A DNA stretch of 64,000 nt from Desulfobacterales bacterium HSG16 (GCA_030377965.1 JAUCGE010000008.1:1-64000); one strand, 5' to 3'; counted from the first letter of the stretch, positions 17,741-27,039 are shown. The notes: generated from the sequence alone by a model not told the origin. Numbers and translations: made by a program.

Positions 17741-17755
17741 TTTTTTGTTTTTTTG

Positions 17756-17791
17756 CTACTTGTCTTCCTGAAAATCCATCAGCCACAGCAT
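17756..17791 (-). pseudogene. Remnant of an Rpn-family nuclease gene
   Basis: On the minus strand 17791-17756 encodes MLWLMDFQEDK and a stop, nearly the same as LLWLMEFQDDK in the intact Rpn-family gene beside it (DNA about 18502-18530). About 27 of 29 bases match. The rest of this copy is gone, so it is a small leftover of a second gene or of a partial duplication. Confidence 0.55.
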
Positions 17792-17821
17792 ACCTGATAC
17801 AGCACAGCAAAATAAGTTATT

Positions 17822-18742
17822 TCAAACTTCCCTGCTCTGTTTTTGTTCCCTGATCCAAAGCTCGATTTCTTCAAGCGAATTGCAGTCCATAATATGATCG
17901 CTCAGATCAAGCAACAGTTCGGAACTCATACCTTTCAGTTTGTCAGTCAGGCTTTCAGGTGAAAGGTGATATTTTTTTTGAAGCATTCGATCTAAAACCG
18001 TTATAGTTGCTTCTACAGCCACTTCCTTAGCCATTTCTTCTTTAATCATCTGCATAATCATGACATTCTCCTTATGTTCTCTTATTTCACCAAGTACCGC
18101 ACAGCGTTCCTCTTCACGGACTTCGGCATATATGTCGATAAAGTCCGAATATTTGTCAAACAACATTGGGCCGGCAAGCTGAAAAAGGCCGATATAAGCC
18201 TGCCTGATGACTTCCCACCGTTCTTCCGGTGTATATTTCATTTTTGGCAGCAGAATTTTAACGACAGGATTGGGTACATGATAATAGTCTCTTGCGTTTA
18301 AATCAAACAATTTGATGAAAAGATACTCAAATTGCAGAAACACTTTGTCATTAAACCTGGTTTCCAACCGACGCATTACATCTTTGCGCCACTTTTTACG
18401 GTCAGTGAACAAAACCGTAGGAACCACAAGAGCTTTTGGATATGCTTCCATCAGTTCCGCAGTATAGATGAGCAGCTTGTAAATGGAAAATTTAAGCTTG
18501 TCGTCCTGAAATTCCATCAGCCACAGCAGAAGCTGCTGATTATCGAAAGAAAAGAGAATCGGCATGTCCAGTATCAGGTTGGAATCTGCGAGCCTGCGTT
18601 TTTTCGGTTCCTCGCGAACAAATTCAACATGGCGGACAGTTCCCCATTTTTGCCTGGCCTGTGGCAAAATCCATTCCAGTGCTTCCTCTGGAAAATCGAG
18701 AAGCAGATTTTTGAAATTATGATCATGTGATTCATGGGGCAT
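17822..18742 (-). CDS. Rpn-family recombination-promoting nuclease/putative transposase
   Basis: About 306 residues. It starts at ATG 18742 with AAGGAG nine bases upstream (two TTG codons precede it). HDHNFKNLLLDFPEEALEWILP at the N terminus and ADSNLILDMPILF with LWLMEFQDD (the D...ExQ-type PD-(D/E)XK nuclease core) identify the Rpn/YhgA-like family. These proteins cut DNA and spread by gene duplication; some act in phage defence. It lies opposite to the surrounding glycan genes, next to a remnant of a second copy and just upstream of a broken gmd-fcl cassette, so this is a rearrangement spot. Confidence 0.88.
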   Translation of the reverse strand: MPHESHDHNFKNLLLDFPEEALEWILPQARQKWGTVRHVEFVREEPKKRRLADSNLILDMPILFSFDNQQLLLWLMEFQDDKLKFSIYKLLIYTAELMEAYPKALVVPTVLFTDRKKWRKDVMRRLETRFNDKVFLQFEYLFIKLFDLNARDYYHVPNPVVKILLPKMKYTPEERWEVIRQAYIGLFQLAGPMLFDKYSDFIDIYAEVREEERCAVLGEIREHKENVMIMQMIKEEMAKEVAVEATITVLDRMLQKKYHLSPESLTDKLKGMSSELLLDLSDHIMDCNSLEEIELWIREQKQSREV

Positions 18743-18831
18743 GGGCAACAACTCCTTAAAGGATTATCAGAGACTGTCAGTCTACGGATGAAATAAGAAA
18801 AAATATTTTTTCATGACTTATCTCCGAAAAT

Positions 18832-18901
18832 TGTGTATGGTTTTTTGTTTTACATAACATTTACGTATAATGTCATGACTGAAAAGGCAATAATGCCTTT
18901 T
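18832..18901 (+). promoter_or_regulatory. Leader with 5' hairpin (copy 2), upstream of the broken gmd copy
   Basis: Contains TGTGTATG (18832), GTTTTACATAAC (18847-18858), a consensus -10 in GTATAATGT (18865-18873) and the hairpin AAAAGGCA-ataa-TGCCTTTT (18882-18901). Compared with copy 1 at 3669-3740 the stem has gained one G-C pair on both sides, so pairing is conserved while sequence changes. A GAGGAAA site precedes ATG 18926. Confidence 0.6.
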
Positions 18902-18925
18902 AAATATTTTATGAGGAAATTTAAG

Positions 18926-19264
18926 ATGAAAAAAGCACTTATAACCGGAATTACCGGCCAGGATGGAGCATATCTGGCGGATTTTTTGTTAAAAAAAGGA
19001 TATACGGTACATGGCATCAAACGCCGGTCATCTTCTTTGAATTCGAGCCGGGTCGATTATCTTTACAAAGACATTCATGAAGAAAATGTCAAATTTTTCA
19101 TGCATTACGGAGATTTGACAGATGCAACCAACCTGATCAGTATCATCCAGGAGACACAGTCGGGTGAAATTTACAACCTTGCAGCCCAGAGCCATGTGCA
19201 GATTTCCTTTGAAACCCCGGAATATACAGCAAACAGCGGCACCCTTGGCACAATGCGGGAATAA
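18926..19264 (+). pseudogene. gmd: Truncated second copy of GDP-mannose 4,6-dehydratase
   Basis: 112 residues that match the first 110 of the intact Gmd closely ([37 protein letters not shown]), then TLGTMRE and a stop. The deletion removes about 780 bp relative to the intact locus, from inside gmd to just before the fcl start, joined near a shared CAC. The catalytic SELYG and YxxxK residues are lost, so it cannot be active. It still has its own promoter-like leader and a good ribosome binding site. Confidence 0.9.
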
Positions 19265-19269
19265 AAAAA

Positions 19270-19932
19270 ATGGAAAAAGATGCGAAAATCTATGTGGCCG
19301 GACATCGCGGACTTGTGGGGTCGGCCATTGTCAGAAAACTTGAACAGGTCGGGTATGAAAATCTTATTTGTAAAAATAGAAAAGAACTTGATCTTGTAAA
19401 TCAAAACGCAGTATTTAATTTTTTTGAAAATAAAAGGCCCGACTATGTATTTCTATCTGCTGCCAGAGTCGGCGGTATTATGGCTAATTCCACATATCCG
19501 GCAGAATTTGTCTATGAGAATCTTGCAATTGAGACAAATGTTATCCACGCCGCATGGAAATTCGGGGTAAAAAAACTTTTATTTTTGGGCAGCTCCTGCA
19601 TTTATCCTAAAAACTGCCCCCAGCCCATGAAAGAAGAATTTCTGCACGTCGATGACCTGGCAGATGCCTGCCTTTTTCTCATGGATCATTACGAAGATCC
19701 TTCGATAATCAATATTGGAGTAGGAAAAGACATCACGATCAGCGAACTCGCGGATCTTGTTGCCAGCATCGTGGGCTTTTCCGGGAATCTTAAATATGAT
19801 ACATCAAAACCGGACGGCACACTTGTAAAACGACTTGATACTTCCAGAATCAACAATCTGGGATGGTATCCCAAAATTTCTCTTGAAGAGGGAACCAGAC
19901 ATACCTGGGAATGGTACAGGAAAAACAGATAA
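19270..19932 (+). pseudogene. fcl: Internally deleted second copy of GDP-L-fucose synthase
   Basis: 220 residues against 310 in the intact gene. The N-terminal 115 residues and C-terminal 105 residues match the copy at 14872-15804, but 90 residues are missing in frame between PQPMKEE and FLHVDDL, including the catalytic YAIAK. Short GAAGAA/GAGAA homology flanks the deletion in the intact copy. The frame stays open, so a stable truncated protein is possible, but synthase activity is not expected. It directly abuts the next glycosyltransferase gene (TAAATG). Confidence 0.9.
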
Positions 19933-22083
19933 ATGATAGATATTGTCATAGTTAATTATTTCAGCACGGAGCATTTGATAAAATGCCTCGAATCGGTAAA
20001 ATCGGCTCTTAAAGGTTTGAAAGCCGAAATTTATGTTCAGGATAATGCATCTTCGGACGGAGTAGAAAGAATAAAATCTCTTTTTCCCCAGGTACGTCTT
20101 ACAAAAAATGCGAGTAATATCGGTTTTGGAAGGGCAGTCAATCAGGCGCTGGAGATGGGACGCGGCAAATATGTAATATTGCTGAATCCTGATACTTATG
20201 TAGTAGATGATTTTTTCAAAATTTCTATAAATTTCATGGAAGAACATCCAGATATCGGTATTATGGGACCAAAAATTCTTGATCATGATGCCAGACTCCA
20301 GAATTCTGCAAGGGCATTTCCAAATTTGCTGACAGCTTTTTTCGGACGGTCTTCTTTTCTTTCAAAACAATTTCCCAACAATCCGATTACATCGAAAAAT
20401 CTTTTGAGCATGAAGTCCGACGGCAAAACGCCCATGCCAGTAGATTGGGTTTCAGGCGCATGTATGGTAGTCAGAAGGCAGGCTATAAAAGAAGTCGGAG
20501 TTTTCGATGAACGTTTTTTTATGTACTGGGAAGATGCGGACTGGTGTAAAAGAATGTGGACGGCAAACTGGAAAGTTATCTATTATCCCAATGTGACAGC
20601 TTATCATTATGTGGGCGGCAGCAGTGAAAAAAAGGTATTCAGGTCTGTTGTAGAATTCCATAAAAGTGTGTATCGCCTGTTCGACAAACATTTTCATTCC
20701 CTGCTGTTTATATTAAAACCTCTGGTACTTGCGGGACTAGGGATGAGGCTGGTCTGTGTTCTTTTGATGCACTATTTTCAAAGTTCGTTTCAAAAAAAAG
20801 TTTGCCAGAATGTAATAAAGCCTGAAAAACGTACACAAAGTTTAAGTTCTAAAAGAATAAAAGTGATAGATGTCATCACTAGAATGAATATCGGAGGACC
20901 GGCCATTCATGTCTATTTTCTGAACAAAGGACTTGATCCTGATCGATTCGATACCCTTCTTTTGACAGGAAATATATCTCCCAATGAAGGGGATATGAGT
21001 TATCTCTTTCATTTGAATGAAAAAAAACCGGTCATCATTCCAGAATTACAGAGGGAAATCCGCTTGATATCTGATATGAAGGCATTTTTAAAGATATTTG
21101 CGATACTGGTTCGTGAAAAACCCGATATCCTTCATACCCATACTGCAAAGGCCGGATCGAGTGCAAGATTCACAACTATTATCTATAATTTGCTCGGCAG
21201 GCACGATGTAATAATGATCCATACTTTTCACGGGCATGTATTCGAAGGTTACTTCAGCAAGATGACCTCAAAAATGTTCGTTAATATCGAACGTCTCCTG
21301 GCGATGGCTTGCGATGCCATTATTGCTATCAGCCATACCCAGAAAGAGGAACTGGCAAATAAATATTGTATCGCGCCTGAAGAAAAAATAAAAACCATAG
21401 GTCTGGGTTTCGATCTGAGTCCTTTTTTTTCAAGCAGATTTTTGAAAGGGCAATTCAAGAAATATATGAATATCGACGAGAATATGCTTTTGATAGGTAT
21501 CGTTGGCAGACTGGTTCCCATTAAAAACCACAGGATGTTCATAGATGCCGCAAAATTATATGTCGATAACAACCCGGACATTGAGGTTAAGTTTGTCATC
21601 GTTGGAGACGGGGAACTCAAGCCGGAGCTCATGGATTACTGCAAAAGTAAAAATCTTGCAGAATCGGTTATTTTCTGCGGATGGATAAAAAACGTTCCTT
21701 TTGTATACGGAGATCTCGATATTCTCGCCCTGACATCTTTAAACGAAGGAACCCCTGTTTCTATTATAGAAGCTATGGCAGCATCAGTGCCTGTGATATC
21801 CACCGATGCCGGGGGGGTTCATGATCTTTTAGGGCCTGAAATAAAAATGTCGAAACATGGTTTTTCCATCTGTAAGCGCGGTATTCGCTGTCCCAAAGAT
21901 AATACAGCCGCCTTTGCCAGGGGACTCGAATACCTGACTGCGTCCAGCACTGAATCCATTCGTTTTCAGGTAAAAAATGCTCATAATTTCGTGTCGGAAC
22001 GCTACAGCCATCTGCGTCTGATAGATGATATCCAGAATTTGTATGAAAACCTTATCAAAAAAAGAGCCAATGGCAGTCGATAA
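19933..22083 (+). CDS. Two-domain glycosyltransferase: GT2 fused to GT4
   Basis: A 716-residue protein. Residues 1-270 are a GT2 enzyme of the rhamnosyltransferase type (DIVIVNYFSTEHLIKCL, VQDNASSDG, NIGFGRAVNQAL, LLNPDTYV, FFMYWEDADWCKR). From about residue 300 a GT4 glycosyltransferase follows (VIDVITRMNIGGPAIHV, ILHTHTAKAGSSAR, GIVGRLVPIKNHRMFIDA, and the nucleotide-sugar motif EGTPVSIIEAMAASVPVISTDAGGV). The two domains probably add two successive sugars. It lies between the broken fcl and the flippase and may be expressed from the leader at 18832. Confidence 0.92.
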   Translation: MIDIVIVNYFSTEHLIKCLESVKSALKGLKAEIYVQDNASSDGVERIKSLFPQVRLTKNASNIGFGRAVNQALEMGRGKYVILLNPDTYVVDDFFKISINFMEEHPDIGIMGPKILDHDARLQNSARAFPNLLTAFFGRSSFLSKQFPNNPITSKNLLSMKSDGKTPMPVDWVSGACMVVRRQAIKEVGVFDERFFMYWEDADWCKRMWTANWKVIYYPNVTAYHYVGGSSEKKVFRSVVEFHKSVYRLFDKHFHSLLFILKPLVLAGLGMRLVCVLLMHYFQSSFQKKVCQNVIKPEKRTQSLSSKRIKVIDVITRMNIGGPAIHVYFLNKGLDPDRFDTLLLTGNISPNEGDMSYLFHLNEKKPVIIPELQREIRLISDMKAFLKIFAILVREKPDILHTHTAKAGSSARFTTIIYNLLGRHDVIMIHTFHGHVFEGYFSKMTSKMFVNIERLLAMACDAIIAISHTQKEELANKYCIAPEEKIKTIGLGFDLSPFFSSRFLKGQFKKYMNIDENMLLIGIVGRLVPIKNHRMFIDAAKLYVDNNPDIEVKFVIVGDGELKPELMDYCKSKNLAESVIFCGWIKNVPFVYGDLDILALTSLNEGTPVSIIEAMAASVPVISTDAGGVHDLLGPEIKMSKHGFSICKRGIRCPKDNTAAFARGLEYLTASSTESIRFQVKNAHNFVSERYSHLRLIDDIQNLYENLIKKRANGSR

Positions 22084-23620
22084 AAAAAAGAAGAAACCTG
22101 TTCCTGTAAAAGGAATAGGCAGAAACAGTGTATTAAACCTGATCGGGTACGGTCTTCCCCTGATCGTGGCGGTTTTTGCCATTCCCTTGCTTGTCAAAGG
22201 ACTTGGAACCGACCGATTTGGCATATTAACTCTTGCATGGGTTCTGATCGGATATTTAAGCATGTTCGACATGGGACTCAGCCGCGCTTTGACCAAAATG
22301 GTTGCGGAAAAACACGGTGAGAATAAAGATGACAGCCTGAAAGAAATTTGCGGCCTGATATGGACAGCAGTTGTACTTATGGCTGGTTTTGCCATATGTG
22401 TCGCTGTTATATCGAGCTTTTTCCTACCCTTTCTTGTAGAAAGAATCCTGTCGATTCCTGATCATCTCAAATCTGAAACTCTGATCTCGTTTTATCTTCT
22501 GGTATGGTCACTTCCAATTGTCATTCCTTCTATAGGAATACGGGGAGTTCTGGACGCTTTTGGACGGTTTGATTTGAGCAATGCGGTACGCATTCCATTA
22601 GGAATTTATACTTTTGCCTCTCCCTTGCTGGTTCTGCCCTTTTCTCAGAGCCTGGCCCCGGTCATTGCCGTTTTAGTCGCAGGCCGTATTACAGCCTGCA
22701 TCGCACAGATTCTGTTCTGCATAAAAATCGTGCCGGGAATTATCAGAACACACAATTTTAGAAAAGATATGGCAGGCAGACTGCTCCGTTTCGGCGGGTG
22801 GATGACTATAACTAATATGATAAGTCCTGTCATGAATTTTTTCGACCGGTTCATGATAGGTTCCATAGTCTCTTTGACTGCCGTGGCCTATTATGCCACA
22901 CCGAGCGAAGTTGTAACAAAGATATGGCTTTTTCCCATAGCGATTTTAGGGGTTTTATTTCCCGCTTTTTCAGCAGGTTTTGCCATAGATCCAGAACATG
23001 CTCTCAACCTTTTTGTAAAAGGCATCAAATATATTTTTTTGTCGCTCTTTCCCGTGACAATAGCTATAATCCTCTTTTCAAAACAAGGACTTTCTTTCTG
23101 GCTCGGCAGTGATTTTGCTGAAAACAGCACGTCAATAATGCAGATTTTAGCTGCCGGCGTATTTATTCACAGCATAGGTCAAGTATCTTTTGCCCTGATA
23201 CAGGGAATTGGCAGACCGGATTTGACAGCAAAACTGAACATGATCGAGTTGCCGGTTTATGTGGCCGTCATGTGGACTATGACCGTATATGCCGGGATTT
23301 TGGGAACCGCTATTGCATGGACTCTGCGGATAATGATAGAAACTGCCATCATGACCATATTGGCCTTAAAACTGCTGGGTACAGGAGTACACCAGCATGT
23401 CTTTCGGAAACCCTCGTATATTATGGCAGCAGCACTTATTTTTTTTCTCGCTGCATCTCTTGTAAACGGGATAGTGATAAAAACTATCTTTTTTATCGCA
23501 TTAATCTGCGCTTATATACCATTGACATGGTATAAAATATTAACTTCGGATGAGAAAAAATTCGTCATCGATAACACTTTAACCCTGTATAAAAAAAGGA
23601 TGAAAAAAAATGAACCCTGA
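22070..23620 (+). CDS. Wzx-like polysaccharide flippase (MATE/MVF superfamily)
   Basis: About 516 residues with roughly 12-14 hydrophobic segments. The N-terminal pattern NSVLNLIGYGLPLIVAVFAIPLLVKGLGTDRFGIL and SMFDMGLSRALTKMVAE is that of Polysacc_synt membrane proteins. It would flip undecaprenyl-linked oligosaccharide across the inner membrane. This is the second export system of the island besides the ABC exporter. Its ATG overlaps the end of the GT2-GT4 gene by 14 bases. Confidence 0.92.
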   Translation: MAVDKKKKKPVPVKGIGRNSVLNLIGYGLPLIVAVFAIPLLVKGLGTDRFGILTLAWVLIGYLSMFDMGLSRALTKMVAEKHGENKDDSLKEICGLIWTAVVLMAGFAICVAVISSFFLPFLVERILSIPDHLKSETLISFYLLVWSLPIVIPSIGIRGVLDAFGRFDLSNAVRIPLGIYTFASPLLVLPFSQSLAPVIAVLVAGRITACIAQILFCIKIVPGIIRTHNFRKDMAGRLLRFGGWMTITNMISPVMNFFDRFMIGSIVSLTAVAYYATPSEVVTKIWLFPIAILGVLFPAFSAGFAIDPEHALNLFVKGIKYIFLSLFPVTIAIILFSKQGLSFWLGSDFAENSTSIMQILAAGVFIHSIGQVSFALIQGIGRPDLTAKLNMIELPVYVAVMWTMTVYAGILGTAIAWTLRIMIETAIMTILALKLLGTGVHQHVFRKPSYIMAAALIFFLAASLVNGIVIKTIFFIALICAYIPLTWYKILTSDEKKFVIDNTLTLYKKRMKKNEP

Positions 23621-24911
23621 AACCTACTTTCGGTTAAAAGAAAACAATACAGATATAAAAACCGAAATCATCGCTGGAATCACAACTTTTCTTGCCACCA
23701 TGTACATAATAGTGGTCAATCCTGCAATTATAAGCAAGACAGGTATGCCCTTTGGCGGTATTCTAACGGCAACCGTACTTGTAAGTGCATTTTCGAGTAT
23801 AATGATGGGCATTTACGCGAAAAATCCCATAGTTCTCGCTCCAGGTATGGGACTCAACGCATTTTTCACTTATTCGGTTGTGTTCGGAATGGGTGTCAAG
23901 TGGGAAGTTGCATTAGGCGCTGTTTTCTGGTCAGGCATTATCTTTATCCTGCTTTCGGTCTTCAATGTGCGTACACAGATAGTAAAGGCTATTCCCCAGC
24001 AGATAAGATATGCCATAGCAGCCGGGATCGGGTTGTTCATCACCCTGATCGGGTTTACAAATGCAAAGTTCATTGTAGCCAATCCTGCTACAATCCTGGG
24101 TTTTGGTGGGATGAATCCAATTACCCTAACCTTTGTTATCGGTCTTATAGCCACTTCGATCTTACTGGTCAAACGTTATAAAGGGGCTATGATGTTCGGT
24201 ATTATAATCACGACCATCCTGGCAATTCCTATCGGCAGACTGTGGGGAGATGCCGTTCTGATTTCATGGAAAGGTATTTATGCTGCCCCGGATTTCAGCC
24301 TGTTGTTCAAACTTGATCTGGTCAATTCACTATCTCTTGCGATCTGGCCGGTGATATTTGCATTTCTTTTCACAGATATGTTCGACAGCCTGTCTACATT
24401 CATCGGCGTAGCAGAAGCAGCAGATCTGACCGATGAGGACGGAGAACCGAAAAATCTAAAGCAATCTTTAATAGTTGATTCAATTTCAACCACAATCGCA
24501 GGGCTTTTCGGCACAAGTGCAGGCACCAGCTACATAGAATCGGCAACCGGTATAGAAGAAGGCGGAAGAACTGGACTTACAGCAGTTATCTGCGGTCTTC
24601 TTTTTCTGCCTTTCATGTTTTTTTCGCCCCTGCTCTCCATAATCCCTGCTGTTGCTACTGCTCCGGCTCTTGTTTTAGTCGGCGTGTTCATGATGAAACC
24701 AGTAACGGGCATAAACTGGAAAAATCTTGATGACGCGATTCCGGCCTTTCTGGCATTGATCCTGATTCCAACCACATATTCGATTACCCAGGGAATTATC
24801 TGGGGATTGTTGAGCTGGACTTTATTGAAACTCGCTATTGGAAAAAAAGAAGAAGTTCCCCTGATGCTTATTATCATTGATGTGTTTGCGGTGATTGCGC
24901 TTGTGCTTTGA
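23610..24911 (+). CDS. NCS2/AzgA-type purine (adenine/guanine/hypoxanthine) permease
   Basis: A 433-residue proton-coupled purine transporter of the inner membrane. Family marks are the N-terminal EIIAGITTFLATMYIIVVNPAII, APGMGLNAFFTYSVV, FLFTDMFDSLSTFIGVAEAA, and GTSAGTSYIESATGIEEGGRTGLTA (substrate-binding region), with about 12-14 membrane segments. It overlaps the flippase gene by 11 bases, so it is transcribed with the glycan genes, though it has no evident role in glycan synthesis. Confidence 0.94.
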   Translation: MNPETYFRLKENNTDIKTEIIAGITTFLATMYIIVVNPAIISKTGMPFGGILTATVLVSAFSSIMMGIYAKNPIVLAPGMGLNAFFTYSVVFGMGVKWEVALGAVFWSGIIFILLSVFNVRTQIVKAIPQQIRYAIAAGIGLFITLIGFTNAKFIVANPATILGFGGMNPITLTFVIGLIATSILLVKRYKGAMMFGIIITTILAIPIGRLWGDAVLISWKGIYAAPDFSLLFKLDLVNSLSLAIWPVIFAFLFTDMFDSLSTFIGVAEAADLTDEDGEPKNLKQSLIVDSISTTIAGLFGTSAGTSYIESATGIEEGGRTGLTAVICGLLFLPFMFFSPLLSIIPAVATAPALVLVGVFMMKPVTGINWKNLDDAIPAFLALILIPTTYSITQGIIWGLLSWTLLKLAIGKKEEVPLMLIIIDVFAVIALVL

Positions 24912-25067
24912 TGTTTTTTTTGAAATAATTGCTTTCGCTGTTTCCCAGATATCCAGGAATCAGCGAATGAACAATTGGTATATCTGGTGGTATATCGGGC
25001 GGTATATCGGGGGCTTGTCTCCCCGCCTGTGTTTGGTTTGAACAACCCTAAAAGGGAGGAATGAAAA

Positions 25068-26456
25068 TTGCAGCAACCCTGGACATTACATGTCAGAGAT
25101 TTTGGAAGAATCAAGACTGCCGATATTGAAATTGCTCCCATGATGCTGTTTATCGGCCCGAATAATACTGGCAAAAGTTATCTTGCCTCCCTTCTCTGGG
25201 GGATCCTGAATTACAGAGATATTTTACCTTATGAAGATATAACTTCAAGTGAATATTATAAAAAATGTAAAGAACTTTTTCTATCGCTTTATGAGAACAA
25301 GAATAAAAGTTTGGACGATGAATTTATCGTTTCCGTTGTCTGCTGGTTCAATGAAAACTTGAAAAAATGGAAAGACGAAATTATAAGAAATACGTTTACA
25401 TCCTATGATTTGAAAATAGGCGAATTGTCGATAGAATTGAAAAAAGGTTCTATTTCAACGCCTTCCATAGAATGGCGTGAATCAACTGGCTTTAAGGGAT
25501 TTGATGGTTCATGCTTTCTCTATACCAAATTGATGAAAGCAGAGGATTTAAAAGATTCGGCTATTTATCAGTGCATAGTTAAACTGGCTAAATTCCTGTT
25601 GTTTGAAAAATTTTTCTCTCCTATATATCTGCCTGCTTCCAGAACGGGTTTCATGCTGTCGTATAAGACTCTTACGGCAGCTTTGATGGAAGGTTGGGGA
25701 TTAAAAAAAAGAAAACCAATCGATTTCTCTCAACCGATCATTGATTTTTTACAAAATCTGACTTTCGTGAATATGAACGATAAAAACAGTCCGTCTGCTC
25801 GGCGAATTATCATGCCAATAACAAAGGACTTCCCTTTTGAGAATAATAAAAAACACCCTTCAAGTGATAATTATGCATATATAGCTCGTTCACTGGAAGA
25901 CGAAATCCTCGAGGGCAGAATCGAACAATCCGAAGAACCTATGAGCAGCTTTTCTTATAAACCCGTAATGACACGGAACAGATCTTTGCCCTTTCATCTA
26001 ACATCTTCATTGGTAACTGAATTGGCTCCTTTGGTTATTTTTCTCAAGGGAAAGTATGATCTAAATGCCCTGATTTTCGAGGAACCTGAATCGCATTTGC
26101 ATCTAAATGCCCAGCGCATCCTTGCAAAATATCTCGTTAAGTTGCTCAACAACGATCTTCCTGTCTGGATTACCACCCACAGTGACATTTTTTTTCAACA
26201 GATCAACAACTTGATTGCCTCAAACCCGGATCGGAAGGCAAAACTCAAACAAGCCTCTTATAAAGACGATGAGATGATTAAATTTGATGATATAAAGGCT
26301 TACCAGTTTAATATCGATAAGGCGGACGGAATGACCGAAGTGGTTCCCCTCGAACAGACAGAGGACGGCTTTGTCGCTCCTACGTTCAATCAGACAATTT
26401 TTGAACTTTCCAAAGAAACAAGTAATCTTATGACGGATTCCGACGATGTTGAGTGA
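25068..26456 (+). CDS. AAA (OLD/SMC-like) ATPase of a putative two-gene defence module
   Basis: 462 residues. It starts at TTG 25068, eight bases after GGGAGG; the ATG at 25062 is out of frame. Walker A GPNNTGKS is at residues 30-37, Walker B LIFEEPE at about 335-341, and the switch ITTHSD about 30 residues later. The DEAD-type EEPESHLHLNAQ pattern is that of AAA_15/AAA_21 ATPases found in OLD, Gabija-, PARIS- and Septu-like systems. There is no nuclease domain in the chain itself. It overlaps the next gene by 11 bases, and that gene looks like the nuclease partner. Confidence 0.85.
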   Translation: MQQPWTLHVRDFGRIKTADIEIAPMMLFIGPNNTGKSYLASLLWGILNYRDILPYEDITSSEYYKKCKELFLSLYENKNKSLDDEFIVSVVCWFNENLKKWKDEIIRNTFTSYDLKIGELSIELKKGSISTPSIEWRESTGFKGFDGSCFLYTKLMKAEDLKDSAIYQCIVKLAKFLLFEKFFSPIYLPASRTGFMLSYKTLTAALMEGWGLKKRKPIDFSQPIIDFLQNLTFVNMNDKNSPSARRIIMPITKDFPFENNKKHPSSDNYAYIARSLEDEILEGRIEQSEEPMSSFSYKPVMTRNRSLPFHLTSSLVTELAPLVIFLKGKYDLNALIFEEPESHLHLNAQRILAKYLVKLLNNDLPVWITTHSDIFFQQINNLIASNPDRKAKLKQASYKDDEMIKFDDIKAYQFNIDKADGMTEVVPLEQTEDGFVAPTFNQTIFELSKETSNLMTDSDDVE

Positions 26457-27039
26457 AACTTTCGAACAAAGACTTTTGTGGATCGACCCTAATTACTTTG
26501 AACGCGGCAATGAAAGTATTGTTATCCGAGAAAATACAGAAAATGGCGTGTTGGAATTAGGTTGCACGGTCAGAAATGATTCTTTGAAATTTAATTTGGA
26601 AAGTAAGAATCGTTTATCGTATCTTAAACATAAAAAAGTTGCCGATGCTGTCATTTTTGAAATCGTGGAGCCTGATAGTGTAAGGATTCATATTATTGAA
26701 TGTAAAACGACGGTCAACTCCGGTTCCTCCAAAAAAAGCTCGTCCTGGGAACATGTCAAACTTCAATTTTGCGGTGCGTTGCAAAATGCTTTGGGAGTGC
26801 TGGGAATATTGGGATTATCTGCCATAAGAGACGTAAAATTTTATACTGCATTCATAAATGACAGGATCAGTCCTGAAAATAATCCTAATCCGGTAACTTT
26901 GAGAACTGGTTTTGGAGAAAACAGTCAGATCCCTCCTTTGGACTGGATGAGTGATAAAATTTCAGTTCTTTCCATATCATCCGCTCATCATCGAAAGATA
27001 CAATTGAATGCCGAAGGGAAAGGTTCTGTTACACTTTGA
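26446..27039 (+). CDS. PD-(D/E)XK-like protein paired with the upstream ATPase
   Basis: 197 residues of no recognised family. A nuclease-like core is visible: KVADAVIFEI (Asp67), a strand, then IHIIECKTTV (Glu85-x-Lys87), which fits the D...ExK active site on consecutive beta strands, followed by a helix (HVKLQFCGALQNAL). With the overlapping ATPase gene it makes a plausible two-component antiphage or toxin system. Function is inference from motif and context. Confidence 0.65.
   Translation: MLSETFEQRLLWIDPNYFERGNESIVIRENTENGVLELGCTVRNDSLKFNLESKNRLSYLKHKKVADAVIFEIVEPDSVRIHIIECKTTVNSGSSKKSSSWEHVKLQFCGALQNALGVLGILGLSAIRDVKFYTAFINDRISPENNPNPVTLRTGFGENSQIPPLDWMSDKISVLSISSAHHRKIQLNAEGKGSVTL

Noticed and set aside
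24965-25015. Repeated GGTATATC blocks before the AAA ATPase gene as possible operators
   Set aside because: Three close copies of a short AT-rich word are not enough to claim a binding site, and spacing is irregular.
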